Assembly (NCBI RefSeq): GCF_000174435.1
Contig: NZ_ACJN02000001.1
Coordinates: forward strand, 671,658 to 735,657
Length of the DNA: 64,000 nt
Reading direction: 5' to 3'
Source of the DNA: Desulfonatronospira thiodismutans ASO3-1
GTDB taxonomy: Bacteria > Desulfobacterota > Desulfovibrionia > Desulfovibrionales > Desulfonatronovibrionaceae
Made by a program: the position numbers and the translations under genes. Shown here piece after piece: positions 7,786-15,863 of this stretch (position 1 is the stretch's first letter; each line of letters opens with the position of its first letter). Under the pieces are notes generated by a model. The model saw only the letters and a program-made list of their open reading frames with translations. It ran no database searches and was not told the DNA's origin.

Positions 7786-9696
7786 TCAGGATATGCCTAT
7801 GTCCTGGGTGAGTTCCATGCGCATTTTGCCCTGAGCGGTTTTGATTCTTTTGAAGGCCTCCTTCAGGGACTGCCGGTCGATATAGGTGAGCATCTTCGGC
7901 TGTATCAGGTTGTCCGCGGGTTTACCATCGTCCACTATCATCCGGGCCTGGTGCGACAGGCGCAGAAGCATCATGAAGCCGTAGGCATGGGATAGCTCAT
8001 CAAAGTCCTGTCCAGAGAGTACGCCCTGTTGACGCAGTTTTTCCAGCCTGTCCAGGGTGTTGGTTTCAGCAATAAAATACTTCAGGGCATAAAGTCGGGC
8101 GAAATCCACCAGAAGCTGCATGGGCTGCTTTATATCCAGGCAGTTTTTCTTTTCTTTGGTGTTTTTTATAACCAGGTTGCCGAAAAAGTCCAGCGGCGGC
8201 TTGAAATGCAGAGCATTTTCGGCAAAGTGCCTGAAAAAACCCTTCCATTTTCCCAGGGATTCAAAAAGGTACTGCCTGAGCTCATTCACCATGCCTTTAT
8301 CCCCGTAGCCCAGCCTGAAGTCAAAAAATATACTGGAATGCAGAAGATCCTCCGGCTCCACCTGGTGAATCCAGTCCCAGAAGTATGTTTTCCACTGGCC
8401 CAGTGACTGGCACCACTTGGGATTCCGGGCCATTATGCCGAAATTACAGAAAGAAAAACCCACCTCATCCAGCCGGGTGCATATCCTGTCGCCAAGTTCC
8501 AGAAAATATTTTCTTACCTCCTCTTCCCGCTCCGGCTCTACGTCTTCGTACACTATGGCATTGTCCTGGTCCGTCTTGAGGGTCTGCTCCTTACGCCCTT
8601 CGCTGCCCAGGATCATGAATGCAAACCGCGCCGGAGGATGCCCCATTTCGTCTATTGTCCAGGCTGCGATTTTTTTAAGTATGGCATCGGAAATCTCGGT
8701 GATGATCCGGTTCAGATGACCCGCCCTGGCCCCGCTGTCCATGAGGGACTTGATCATGCCCGGCACCTGGAGCTGCCTGTGTTTGAGCTCTTCAAGGGTC
8801 TGAGCCAGTTGAATCTCCCTCATGAGATAAACCGGGGATCTGCCCTGAGCCAGCAGAAGGTCCTGTTCCGTGGCTATGCCCAGTACATTGTCCCGGTCGT
8901 CGGTGATTACCAGATGTTTAACACTGTGTTTCATCATCATGATAATGGCTTCAAACACCTGGGAATCTTCGGGCAGCGTAATCAGGGGCCTGGATGCAAT
9001 CTCCTTCACCGGGTTGTGTACCGGGTAATTTTGGCTGACCACCTTGCTGCGCAGGTCATTGTCTGTAAGCAGTCCTATGCTTTGATCCAGGGCGTTCATG
9101 GTTACCACGGCGCTTTTTTTCTGGTCCCGCATGAGGGCGGCCGCCTCCTTGATGCTGGCGTACTCGCTGCATGAGGCGAATTCTCTTGAAAAAATATCCT
9201 TTAGCTTAAGGTTTAGAAAGGCAGAGGGTGATACCTGTTTTTCATCGTCCATGCTGCCGGTAATCAGGGCCTGGTATGGTGCCTGAAGCATATGACTGCA
9301 GAAATTCCGGGCGAAGTGCTGAATGAATTCAGGATAGCGGGAACAAATATCCAGGAAGTGCTCTTTGGGCAGCAGGTAAATATTTGACTCCTCCAGGGTC
9401 CTTACGGTGCGGATGGAGATGCTCTTGTTGAAAAGTACGGACAGACCTCCGTAAATACTTTTCTCTCCCAGGATTTCGCGAAGTTTTTTGTCTTCTTCTT
9501 CCAGAATAAATTTTTCCATCTTTCCCGAAGAGACAATGTATATGTGATTTAAAATAGACTTGTTCTGGACAAAAAGTGTCCTGTCCGCCGGGAATCCGGC
9601 ATGGGTAAGATTTTGTGCTGCCCTGGAAATTTCATTTTCAGGAAGGATATCAAAAGGTTCTACTGAGGACAAAAACTTTACGGTCTGCTCATTCAT
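7786..9696 (-). CDS. cNMP-binding/CBS/DUF294 nucleotidyltransferase-like signalling protein
   Basis: The 636-residue protein has three recognisable parts. Residues about 10-140 form a cyclic-nucleotide-binding (Crp-like) domain (IYIVSSGKMEKFI, SIYGGLSVLFN). Residues about 165-290 form a CBS pair (VVTMNALDQSIGLLTDNDLR and VITDDRDNVLGIATEQDLLL). The rest is a DUF294 nucleotidyltransferase-like domain with FMILGSEGRKEQTLKTDQDN (GS…D-x-D), plus its C-terminal helical domain. The fold is related to GlnD uridylyltransferases. Such proteins often sit next to SSS-type acetate symporters, as here, where the DUF4212/symporter pair is divergent. A role in sensing cellular energy or nucleotides and controlling the transporter is plausible but inferred. 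Confidence 0.88.
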   Translation of the reverse strand: MNEQTVKFLSSVEPFDILPENEISRAAQNLTHAGFPADRTLFVQNKSILNHIYIVSSGKMEKFILEEEDKKLREILGEKSIYGGLSVLFNKSISIRTVRTLEESNIYLLPKEHFLDICSRYPEFIQHFARNFCSHMLQAPYQALITGSMDDEKQVSPSAFLNLKLKDIFSREFASCSEYASIKEAAALMRDQKKSAVVTMNALDQSIGLLTDNDLRSKVVSQNYPVHNPVKEIASRPLITLPEDSQVFEAIIMMMKHSVKHLVITDDRDNVLGIATEQDLLLAQGRSPVYLMREIQLAQTLEELKHRQLQVPGMIKSLMDSGARAGHLNRIITEISDAILKKIAAWTIDEMGHPPARFAFMILGSEGRKEQTLKTDQDNAIVYEDVEPEREEEVRKYFLELGDRICTRLDEVGFSFCNFGIMARNPKWCQSLGQWKTYFWDWIHQVEPEDLLHSSIFFDFRLGYGDKGMVNELRQYLFESLGKWKGFFRHFAENALHFKPPLDFFGNLVIKNTKEKKNCLDIKQPMQLLVDFARLYALKYFIAETNTLDRLEKLRQQGVLSGQDFDELSHAYGFMMLLRLSHQARMIVDDGKPADNLIQPKMLTYIDRQSLKEAFKRIKTAQGKMRMELTQDIGIS

Positions 9697-9952
9697 GGCT
9701 TCTCTCCTGTAGTCTTCAACGGATCAAGCGCGAACTTGAGGGGGTAACCGGCGTATGTAATCGATAAATGAGCAGGACTGTTTTGTAAATGCGCCATTTT
9801 AGCTTTTTGCTGTTTTGACCAGCATTTTTCTGCCGCTGACCACAAAATGCATGCATTTTTTTTGGATCACATAAAAAATATCGAAATGGGATGTATACCC
9901 TTGAGGCTTTCCGGGTAGGCTCCGGGAGACAGAAAGTCCACCCCGGAAAAAA

Positions 9953-10015
9953 GTAACCATTCAGGGGGTCCTCGGTGCTGACTAATGGCCGGTACCTGCC
10001 CCCCTGAATGGTTAC
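9953..10015. mobile_element. Family 1 inverted-repeat element, short copy D (63 bp)
   Basis: The element is bounded by GTAACCATTCAGGGGG and its inverted copy. It is flanked by near-identical 8-mers, GGAAAAAA (9945-9952) and GGAAAAAC (10016-10023), consistent with an 8-bp target duplication. Its sequence equals the two outer parts of copy C joined without the internal segment. It lies in the 371-bp divergent region between the DUF294 gene and the symporter genes, 53 bp before the DUF4212 start, so it may affect their promoters. Confidence 0.85.
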
Positions 10016-10067
10016 GGAAAAACAATCCGCAAGCATTGGTCACGAATATCTATTTAAGGAGGAGGTT

Positions 10068-10322
10068 ATGTCCAAAAGTTTTGAAGAGTACTGGAAGAAA
10101 AATCTGACCCTCATCGGCATTCTGCTGGCCATCTGGGCCTTTGTGTCCTACGGGCTGGGTATTTTTCTGGTACAGCCACTGAACAACTTCTGGATAGCCG
10201 GATTCCCTCTGGGATTCTGGTTTGCTCAGCAAGGTTCAATCTATGTGTTCGTTATCCTGATCCTGGTTTACTGCGTACTCATGAACAAGCTGGACCGTGA
10301 TTATGATGTTGATGAACAATAA
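10068..10322 (+). CDS. DUF4212 small subunit of a sodium/substrate symporter
   Basis: This 84-residue protein starts at ATG 10068 after AAGGAGGAGG, and has two predicted membrane segments (about residues 15-37 and 50-75). FPLGFWFAQQGSIYVFVILI is typical of the DUF4212 family. These proteins are encoded just before large SSS-family symporters, as here with 51 bp between the genes, and are thought to be their small subunits in the inner membrane. The stop is followed by the SD-containing leader of the large subunit. Confidence 0.9.
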   Translation: MSKSFEEYWKKNLTLIGILLAIWAFVSYGLGIFLVQPLNNFWIAGFPLGFWFAQQGSIYVFVILILVYCVLMNKLDRDYDVDEQ

Positions 10323-10373
10323 CCGCCCGGGACAGAGGCGGCCAACCTTGTGTGTTTTCAGGAGGAAAAAATA

Positions 10374-12149
10374 ATGTCCATTCTGGCCTGGACCTATATA
10401 ATGGTCATCTTATCATTCGGATTATACATTTTTATTGCCTGGCGCTCCAGGGTCAAAGAGACCAAAGGATTCTACGTGGCCGGATCTTCGGTGCCGCCCC
10501 TGGCCAATGGAATGGCCACGGCAGCGGACTGGATGAGCGCTGCTTCATTTATTTCCATGGCAGGTCTGGTATCCTTTATGGGTTACGCCGGAACGGTTTA
10601 TCTCATGGGATGGACCGGCGGGTACGTGCTCCTGGCCCTGCTGCTGGCCCCTTATCTGCGCAAATTCGGCAAATTCACCGTACCCGACTTCGTGGGGGAC
10701 AGGTACTATTCTTCCACAGCCAGGATAGTGGCCCTTATCTGTGCCATATTCGTATCCCTGACCTACGTGGCAGGACAGATGCGCGGTGCAGGCATCGTTT
10801 TCAGCCGCTTTCTGGAAGTGGAAGTCAGCACCGGGGTGGTCATAGGTATGGCCGTGGTCTTTTTCTACGCCGCCCTGGGGGGAATGAAGGGCATTACCTG
10901 GACCCAGGTGGCCCAGTACTGTGTCCTGATTGTTGCCTTTATCCTGGCCGCTGCCGCCATTTCCTATAAACTCACAGGCATGCCTGTCCCGCAGCTTGGA
11001 TTCGGCTCCACCCTTATCGAGGGAGAGCGCGCCGGGCAGTATGTCCTGCAGGCCATCGACGGCATCCACGAAGATCTCGGTCTGCACCGCTATACCGAGG
11101 CCTTTCATCCGGGAGGCATGGGCATGCTTTCCGTGGTCAGCATTACCCTGGCTCTCATGGTGGGCACAGCCGGGCTGCCCCACGTCATAATCCGCTTTTT
11201 CACCGTTCCAAGCGTAAAAGCTGCCAGAATAAGCGCCTTCTGGGCTCTCCTGTTCATCGCCCTTCTGTACACTACAGCACCCACAGTGGCCGGATTTGCG
11301 CGCTATAATATGATCGATACCATCAACGATACCCCCTACACTGAAGCCCCCAGCTGGTTCAAGAACTGGGAGCAGACCGGCCTGGTGGCCTGGGTGGACA
11401 AAGCAGGAGACGGGATAATCCGGTTCAGGGACGGCGATCCTTTTGTAGGATCTCCCGATTTGACCGGGGAAAGAGGGGAACACGGTGAAAGACTGGTTTC
11501 CAATGAATTAACAGATAATGACAACGAACTTTATATCGACCGGGATATAATCGTGCTGGCCAGCCCGGAAATGGGCAATCTGCCGGCCTGGATGGTGGGA
11601 CTTGTAGCTGCAGGAGGTCTGGCTGCGGCCCTTTCTACGGCCTCGGGGCTGCTCATAGTCATAGCTTCGTCCATTTCCCACGATCTGTATTACCGGATAC
11701 TTAACCCCCAGGCCACTGAACGACAGCGAATGGCGGTGGGACGGATTATGATTGCCATTGCCGTGCTCATCGCCGGATATTTCGGGATAAATCCGCCCGG
11801 ATTCGTGGCTGAGGTGGTGGCCTTTGCCTTCGGGCTGGCCGCCTCGTCCTTCTTTCCCATAATAATACTGGGCATATTCACCACCTGGGTCAACCGGGAA
11901 GGAGCCATTGCCGGGATGATCGCCGGCATCAGCTTTACCATGATGTATATCATCCAGACCAAGTTCATGGGCATGGATCCCTGGTTCTTCGGTATCGTAC
12001 CTGAAGGCATAGGTACTGTGGGCATGCTCATAAACGCCGCAGTCACCCTGACCGTGTCCTCCTTTACCAAGTCGCCCCCGGCCCATATCCGGGAACTGGT
12101 ACAAAATGTGCGCACACCGCGCGGTTCAGGAGAAGCCTCCGGGCATTAA
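10374..12149 (+). CDS. Sodium/solute symporter large subunit (SSS family, ActP-like)
   Basis: This 591-residue polytopic membrane protein begins at ATG 10374, preceded by GGAGG. It has the SSS pattern of about 13 hydrophobic helices. Motifs include GFYVAGSSVPPLANGMATAA, DWMSAASFISMAG, the GGMKGITWTQVAQY region and AAALSTASGLLIVIASSISH. A hydrophilic insert near residues 330-390 distinguishes the VC_2705-like symporters that pair with DUF4212 proteins. The likely substrate is acetate or another small carboxylate, driven by sodium; this is inferred from family relatives. An acetate carrier fits a genome with an acetyl-CoA pathway. A strong terminator follows. Confidence 0.88.
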   Translation: MSILAWTYIMVILSFGLYIFIAWRSRVKETKGFYVAGSSVPPLANGMATAADWMSAASFISMAGLVSFMGYAGTVYLMGWTGGYVLLALLLAPYLRKFGKFTVPDFVGDRYYSSTARIVALICAIFVSLTYVAGQMRGAGIVFSRFLEVEVSTGVVIGMAVVFFYAALGGMKGITWTQVAQYCVLIVAFILAAAAISYKLTGMPVPQLGFGSTLIEGERAGQYVLQAIDGIHEDLGLHRYTEAFHPGGMGMLSVVSITLALMVGTAGLPHVIIRFFTVPSVKAARISAFWALLFIALLYTTAPTVAGFARYNMIDTINDTPYTEAPSWFKNWEQTGLVAWVDKAGDGIIRFRDGDPFVGSPDLTGERGEHGERLVSNELTDNDNELYIDRDIIVLASPEMGNLPAWMVGLVAAGGLAAALSTASGLLIVIASSISHDLYYRILNPQATERQRMAVGRIMIAIAVLIAGYFGINPPGFVAEVVAFAFGLAASSFFPIIILGIFTTWVNREGAIAGMIAGISFTMMYIIQTKFMGMDPWFFGIVPEGIGTVGMLINAAVTLTVSSFTKSPPAHIRELVQNVRTPRGSGEASGH

Positions 12150-12180
12150 CCCCTTGTATTTTCATCTCAATATTCTGCAG

Positions 12181-12213
12181 CCGGCCCGGAAACAATTCCG
12201 GGCCGGTTTTTTT
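12181..12213 (+). terminator. Rho-independent terminator after the symporter
   Basis: The stem CCGGCCCGGAA/TTCCGGGCCGG with a short loop is followed by seven T residues, 31 bp after the stop codon. Confidence 0.92.
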
Positions 12214-12345
12214 GTGGTTATCTGGACATTGCTTAGGCAAAAGAAATGAGTTATCAACTCCTGATGCAGGCTAATGCCTCCTGTTACCGGTTACAGGGGC
12301 AGAAGACCGTATCTGTGGCCCGCAATAAACAACAAGGAGATAATT

Positions 12346-12600
12346 ATGAGTAAAAAGGTATATGTATATGCCCTGAGTACCTGTGTGCACTGCAAAAATA
12401 CAAAAAAATTCCTGGAAGAAGAGGGAATAGAGTATGATCATGTGGACGTGGATCAGCTCACCGGAGACGAGAGAGAAAAGGTTGTCAATGAAATCAAGGA
12501 ATACAACCCCAAGCTGTCTTTTCCCACCCTGGTTGTAGACGGGGAAAAAGTTATTGTAGGACTGCAAAAAGATGAAATCAAGGAGGCCTGCGGAAAATGA
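12346..12600 (+). CDS. Glutaredoxin-like thiol reductase
   Basis: This 84-residue thioredoxin-fold protein has the redox motif C13-V-H-C16 after the first strand (VYVYALSTCVHCKNTKKFLE). The cis-Pro segment SFPTLVVDG and the ending VGLQKDEIKEA follow. It begins at ATG 12346 after AAGGAG. Its stop overlaps the start of the ferredoxin-thioredoxin reductase gene by four bases (ATGA), so the two are translationally coupled. It is therefore probably the disulfide partner reduced by that enzyme with ferredoxin electrons, replacing a thioredoxin. This coupling is common in anaerobes. Confidence 0.88.
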   Translation: MSKKVYVYALSTCVHCKNTKKFLEEEGIEYDHVDVDQLTGDEREKVVNEIKEYNPKLSFPTLVVDGEKVIVGLQKDEIKEACGK

Positions 12601-12929
12601 CCCCGGAACAACTTTATGAAACCCTGCAGAAAATACAGGAACCCAAGGGATATTTTTTCAACAGGGACCGCGAGATGGTCATGGAACTTCTCCAGAGCCT
12701 TATTTACAACAGGGACCACCTGGGTTACATGGCCTGCCCATGCAGACTGGCCTCCGGGGACAGGGATCAGGACAGGGACATAATCTGCCCCTGCGTATAC
12801 CGCGAGCCCGACGTACAGGAATATGGAAGCTGCTACTGCGGTCTTTACGTTTCCAAGGAATGGAACGAGGGTGAAATTCCCAGAGAATACGTCCCGGAAC
12901 GCAGGCCTCCGGAAAAGAACTTATTGTAG
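12597..12929 (+). CDS. Ferredoxin-thioredoxin reductase catalytic subunit
   Basis: The 110-residue protein carries the six hallmark cysteines of the FTR catalytic chain: CPC at 47-49, CPC at 64-66 and CYC at 79-81. They hold a [4Fe-4S] cluster next to an active-site disulfide. It takes single electrons from ferredoxin and reduces a thioredoxin or glutaredoxin disulfide. The start overlaps the glutaredoxin-like gene by four bases, indicating the likely partner. As in other non-photosynthetic FTRs, the variable subunit is absent. Confidence 0.92.
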   Translation: MTPEQLYETLQKIQEPKGYFFNRDREMVMELLQSLIYNRDHLGYMACPCRLASGDRDQDRDIICPCVYREPDVQEYGSCYCGLYVSKEWNEGEIPREYVPERRPPEKNLL

Positions 12930-12986
12930 ACCGGTTTGCCGGCCCAGGCAAATATCACACAATATATTACCCAAAGGAAAAAGAAT

Positions 12987-13208
12987 ATGAAGGAGCAGGT
13001 ACAGGAAGTACTGGAAAAGATCAGGCCATCGCTTCAGGCTGATGGCGGAGACGTGGAGCTGGTGGAGGTTACCGAGGACAACGTGGTCAAGGTCCAGCTG
13101 CAGGGTGCATGCAAGGGCTGCCCCATGTCCCAGATGACCCTTAAAAACGGCATTGAGCGCTTGATTATGCAGGAGCTGCCCCAGATCAAGTCCGTTGAAT
13201 CTGTATAA
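12987..13208 (+). CDS. NifU C-terminal domain (Nfu-type) iron-sulfur carrier
   Basis: The 73-residue protein is a stand-alone Nfu domain. It reads VLEKIRPSLQADGGDVELVE, then QGACKGCPMSQMTLKNGIE with C42-x2-C45, which would hold a shared [4Fe-4S] cluster between two subunits. It delivers clusters to apo-proteins. Such a factor fits the many Fe-S enzymes encoded nearby. AAAGGAAAAAG upstream serves as its ribosome binding site, and a hairpin terminator follows at 13234. Confidence 0.9.
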   Translation: MKEQVQEVLEKIRPSLQADGGDVELVEVTEDNVVKVQLQGACKGCPMSQMTLKNGIERLIMQELPQIKSVESV

Positions 13209-13233
13209 CTCTCTTCCAGATATTTTTTTATAT

Positions 13234-13264
13234 GGCGGATCTGCATGGGTCCGCCTTTATTTTT
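13234..13264 (+). terminator. Terminator between nfu and gltX
   Basis: The stem GGCGGA…TCCGCC is followed by TTTATTTTT, about 25 bp after the nfu stop and before the gltX ribosome binding site. Confidence 0.8.
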
Positions 13265-13291
13265 ACAAATCCTGATTTCAAGGAGAACAAG

Positions 13292-14683
13292 ATGAGCAAG
13301 GTTGTTGCCAGGTTTGCCCCCAGCCCCACCGGGTATCTACACATCGGCGGAGCAAGGACCGCCCTTTTCAACTGGCTGCTGGCCCGGGGAAGCGGCGGGC
13401 GTTTTCTTCTGCGCATCGAGGACACCGATGTGGAACGTTCCTCTCAAGAGATGACTCAGGCCATTCTGGATTCCATGCACTGGCTGGGCCTGGATTATGA
13501 CCAGGAGCCCTATTACCAGAGCAAACGTTTTGAGGTATACAAGGAGTATATCCAGAAGCTGGTGCGCACAGGCCATGCATATTATTGCCGCTGCACTCCG
13601 GAAGAGGTTGAAGAGATGCGCGAAAAGGCCCGGGCCCTGGGACAAAAGCCCAAGTACTCCGGCAAATGCAGGGAAGCCTGCCTGCAGCCCGGACCGGATA
13701 CGGTCATAAGGCTGAAGGCCCCACAGGCTGGTCAGACTGTGTACCAGGACCAGGTCAAGGGCAGCATAGCCGTGGACAATACCCAGTTGGACGACCTTGT
13801 TCTGGAACGGATGGACGGCACACCCACCTACAACCTGGCCGTGGTGGCCGATGACATCGAAATGGGCATAACCCACGTCCTGCGCGGGGATGACCATATA
13901 AACAACACCCCCAGGCAGCTGCTCATCTACCAGGCCCTGGATGTTACCCCGCCGTTTTTTGGTCATGTGCCCATGATCCTGGGACCGGACAAAAAAAAGC
14001 TTTCCAAGCGTCACGGGGCCCTTTCTGTAATGGCCTACAAGGAAATGGGCTACCTGCCCGAGGCCCTGGTGAACTATCTGGCCCGGCTTGGCTGGTCCTA
14101 CAAGGACGAAGAGATATTCAGCCTGGAGGACCTGCTGCAAAAATTTTCCCTGGACAACCTGGGAGCCTCGGCCTGTGTTTTTGATACTGAAAAGCTTAAA
14201 TGGCTCAATTCCCATTATATAAAAGAATCTTCCCCGGCGAGGCTGGCACTTATCCTTCAGCAGCACCTGGATGCATCACAGCCGGTTCCTGCGCAAGCAT
14301 ACCTGGAAAATATAATCCCCCTTCTACAGCCAAGGGCTTCCACCATGCAGGAGATGGCGGAAATGGCGCATTTCTTCTTAGTGCCGGACCAGGAACTGGA
14401 AATGGACCAGAAGGCCGTGGACAAGTTTTTGACCCCGGAGGCCAGGGAGTACCTGAGAGAGATCGCGGAGATACTTGCAGGAATGGAAGAGTTTGACCAG
14501 GAAAACCTGGAGCAGGCCATGAAGGTCTACATCGAGGAGAAAAACATCAAATTCAAGGCCATAGCCCAGCCCCTGCGGGTGGCCCTCACCGGCAAGACCG
14601 CCAGCCCGGGCATCTTTGAAACCATGCAGGTACTGGGCAGGGAAAGCTGTGTCAACCGGCTGAGGCGGGTTCAGGGTATATAG
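13292..14683 (+). CDS. gltX: Glutamate-tRNA ligase
   Basis: This 463-residue class I aminoacyl-tRNA synthetase has RFAPSPTGYLHIGGARTALF (the HIGH-type motif at residues 17-20) and KKLSKRHGALSV (the KMSKS-type motif). It charges tRNA with glutamate in the cytoplasm. The start at ATG 13292 follows AAGGAGAACAAG; an earlier in-frame Met at 13232 lies before the terminator of the previous gene and is unlikely. The zinc-binding-like segment YYCRCTPEEVEEMREKA is present. Length and motif order are normal. Confidence 0.96.
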   Translation: MSKVVARFAPSPTGYLHIGGARTALFNWLLARGSGGRFLLRIEDTDVERSSQEMTQAILDSMHWLGLDYDQEPYYQSKRFEVYKEYIQKLVRTGHAYYCRCTPEEVEEMREKARALGQKPKYSGKCREACLQPGPDTVIRLKAPQAGQTVYQDQVKGSIAVDNTQLDDLVLERMDGTPTYNLAVVADDIEMGITHVLRGDDHINNTPRQLLIYQALDVTPPFFGHVPMILGPDKKKLSKRHGALSVMAYKEMGYLPEALVNYLARLGWSYKDEEIFSLEDLLQKFSLDNLGASACVFDTEKLKWLNSHYIKESSPARLALILQQHLDASQPVPAQAYLENIIPLLQPRASTMQEMAEMAHFFLVPDQELEMDQKAVDKFLTPEAREYLREIAEILAGMEEFDQENLEQAMKVYIEEKNIKFKAIAQPLRVALTGKTASPGIFETMQVLGRESCVNRLRRVQGI

Positions 14684-14689
14684 GCCTGC

Positions 14690-14729
14690 TTGACACTTTT
14701 TTTCCACATGAATACTGCATAGCTATGCA
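14690..14729 (+). promoter_or_regulatory. Candidate promoter and palindromic operator of the RelB/DinJ-like gene
   Basis: TTGACA (14690-14695) is separated by 17 bp from a weak -10, TACTGC. A perfect 14-bp palindrome, TGCATAGCTATGCA (14716-14729), overlaps the -10 region. Such placement is typical of autoregulated antitoxin operators. Confidence 0.5.
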
Positions 14730-14746
14730 TAAAAGGAGCAGGATAT

Positions 14747-14983
14747 ATGAGCAGCACCACAACCAGCCATAACCGGGTGGATCCCAATATCAAACGGGAC
14801 GCCGACCAGATAATCAAAGATATGGGTATAACCATATCAGACGCGCATGAACTTTTTTATCGGCAGATTATCGCCAACCAGGGGCTGCCTTTTTTTGTTG
14901 CTTATAGGCAAATCAACGGTTCATGGCATCATCTGCCCGGTTGGCAGGCTAATGTGAACTGTATTGGCGCAATATTTCTATGA
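14747..14983 (+). CDS. RelB/DinJ-like antitoxin, probably with an altered C-terminus and no toxin
   Basis: The 78-residue product starts after AAAAGGAGCAGG. Its first 50 residues match RelB/DinJ ribbon-helix-helix antitoxins: TSHNRVDPNIKRDADQIIKD, then MGITISDAHELFYRQI and GLPF. After GLPF the usual acidic toxin-binding tail is replaced by unrelated residues, and the stop lies within the convergent DUF2520 gene, overlapping it by 35 bases. No RelE/YafQ toxin follows. It therefore looks like an antitoxin gene truncated by loss of its 3' end and its toxin. DNA binding may be retained. Confidence 0.65.
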   Translation: MSSTTTSHNRVDPNIKRDADQIIKDMGITISDAHELFYRQIIANQGLPFFVAYRQINGSWHHLPGWQANVNCIGAIFL

Positions 14984-15833
14984 TTTTCTGGGCGTCATGT
15001 TCCTTCAGGGTCCCCTTTTCACGGGCCAGCTTTACAGTGTATTTGCCCAGTTCGCAGTAAAGCCCCAGCAGGTCAGGGCTTTCCCGGGAAATGGCTGCCA
15101 GGTGATCTTCGACAGTTTGAGCGTCCCCCCGGGCAATGGGACCGGTAAGGGCGGCAGGTATACCAATCTTCTCGATGTTTTTAAGGGTACCCTGAATCAG
15201 GGGCAGAAGAGCATTCAGCGAATCCTGCCTGTCTATTCCGGCGCTTTCGTGCAGTTGCAGGCCGAATCCTATTGTAGCCACAAAAAAATTGGACACCACT
15301 GCAGCGCCGGCATGATATAAAGGCTTGCCCCCCAGCTGAATATTCAGCTCTTTGCCCTGAAACACCCGGACCATATCCCTGGCCGTGTCCAGAGCCGTTT
15401 CATCCTCGCTTTCCAGGCAGAAATAAGAGCCGGGCATGTTTTTTATAGCCTCCTGCACACTGGGCAGACTCTGCAGGGGATGCATGGAAACTGTAACGGC
15501 CCCTTTATGTTTTGCGGACGCCAAGGCTTCAACGGACAAGGCCCCGCTGGTATGAATAACCAGGCTGCCTGGCCTGAACCCGTCCCTGCCGGCGATATCC
15601 TCGCAGACCAGCCTCACGGCGTCATCTGAAGTTGTAATAAGTACAATGCCGGCGGAGCGGGCAGTTCCGGCCAGGTCGGTGGAGGCCTCGCCCTGCCCGA
15701 TGAAATCCCTTGCCTTGACCGCGGACTCCAGGCTTCTGCTGGCAATGCCAGTAATATTATATCCAGCATTGCTCAGCAGATACCCCATAGCCGTGCCCAC
15801 TACTCCGGCACCGATGATAGCTGTGTTCTTCAT
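14949..15833 (-). CDS. DUF2520/Rossmann-fold oxidoreductase-like protein
   Basis: The 294-residue protein starts MKNTAIIGAGVVGTAMGYLL, a dinucleotide-binding GxGxxG motif. IHTSGALSVEALASAKHKGA and SMHPLQSLP follow, typical of Rossmann plus DUF2520 proteins. The C-terminal helical domain contains GAAVVSNFFVATIGFGLQLH. The reaction is unknown. The fold resembles prephenate or ketopantoate reductases. It begins 30 bp after metF on the same strand, so it is the last gene of the Wood-Ljungdahl string. An upstream ATG (15851) is possible, but the protein motif starts at the one chosen. Confidence 0.82.
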   Translation of the reverse strand: MKNTAIIGAGVVGTAMGYLLSNAGYNITGIASRSLESAVKARDFIGQGEASTDLAGTARSAGIVLITTSDDAVRLVCEDIAGRDGFRPGSLVIHTSGALSVEALASAKHKGAVTVSMHPLQSLPSVQEAIKNMPGSYFCLESEDETALDTARDMVRVFQGKELNIQLGGKPLYHAGAAVVSNFFVATIGFGLQLHESAGIDRQDSLNALLPLIQGTLKNIEKIGIPAALTGPIARGDAQTVEDHLAAISRESPDLLGLYCELGKYTVKLAREKGTLKEHDAQKIIEILRQYSSH

Positions 15834-15863
15834 GGGTCCCCGCACCCCCATACTCCCATGGGT

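Noticed and set aside
10352-12115. Several long frames antisense or shifted to the symporter
   Set aside because: They show no family motifs and follow from the GC-rich codon use of the real gene.
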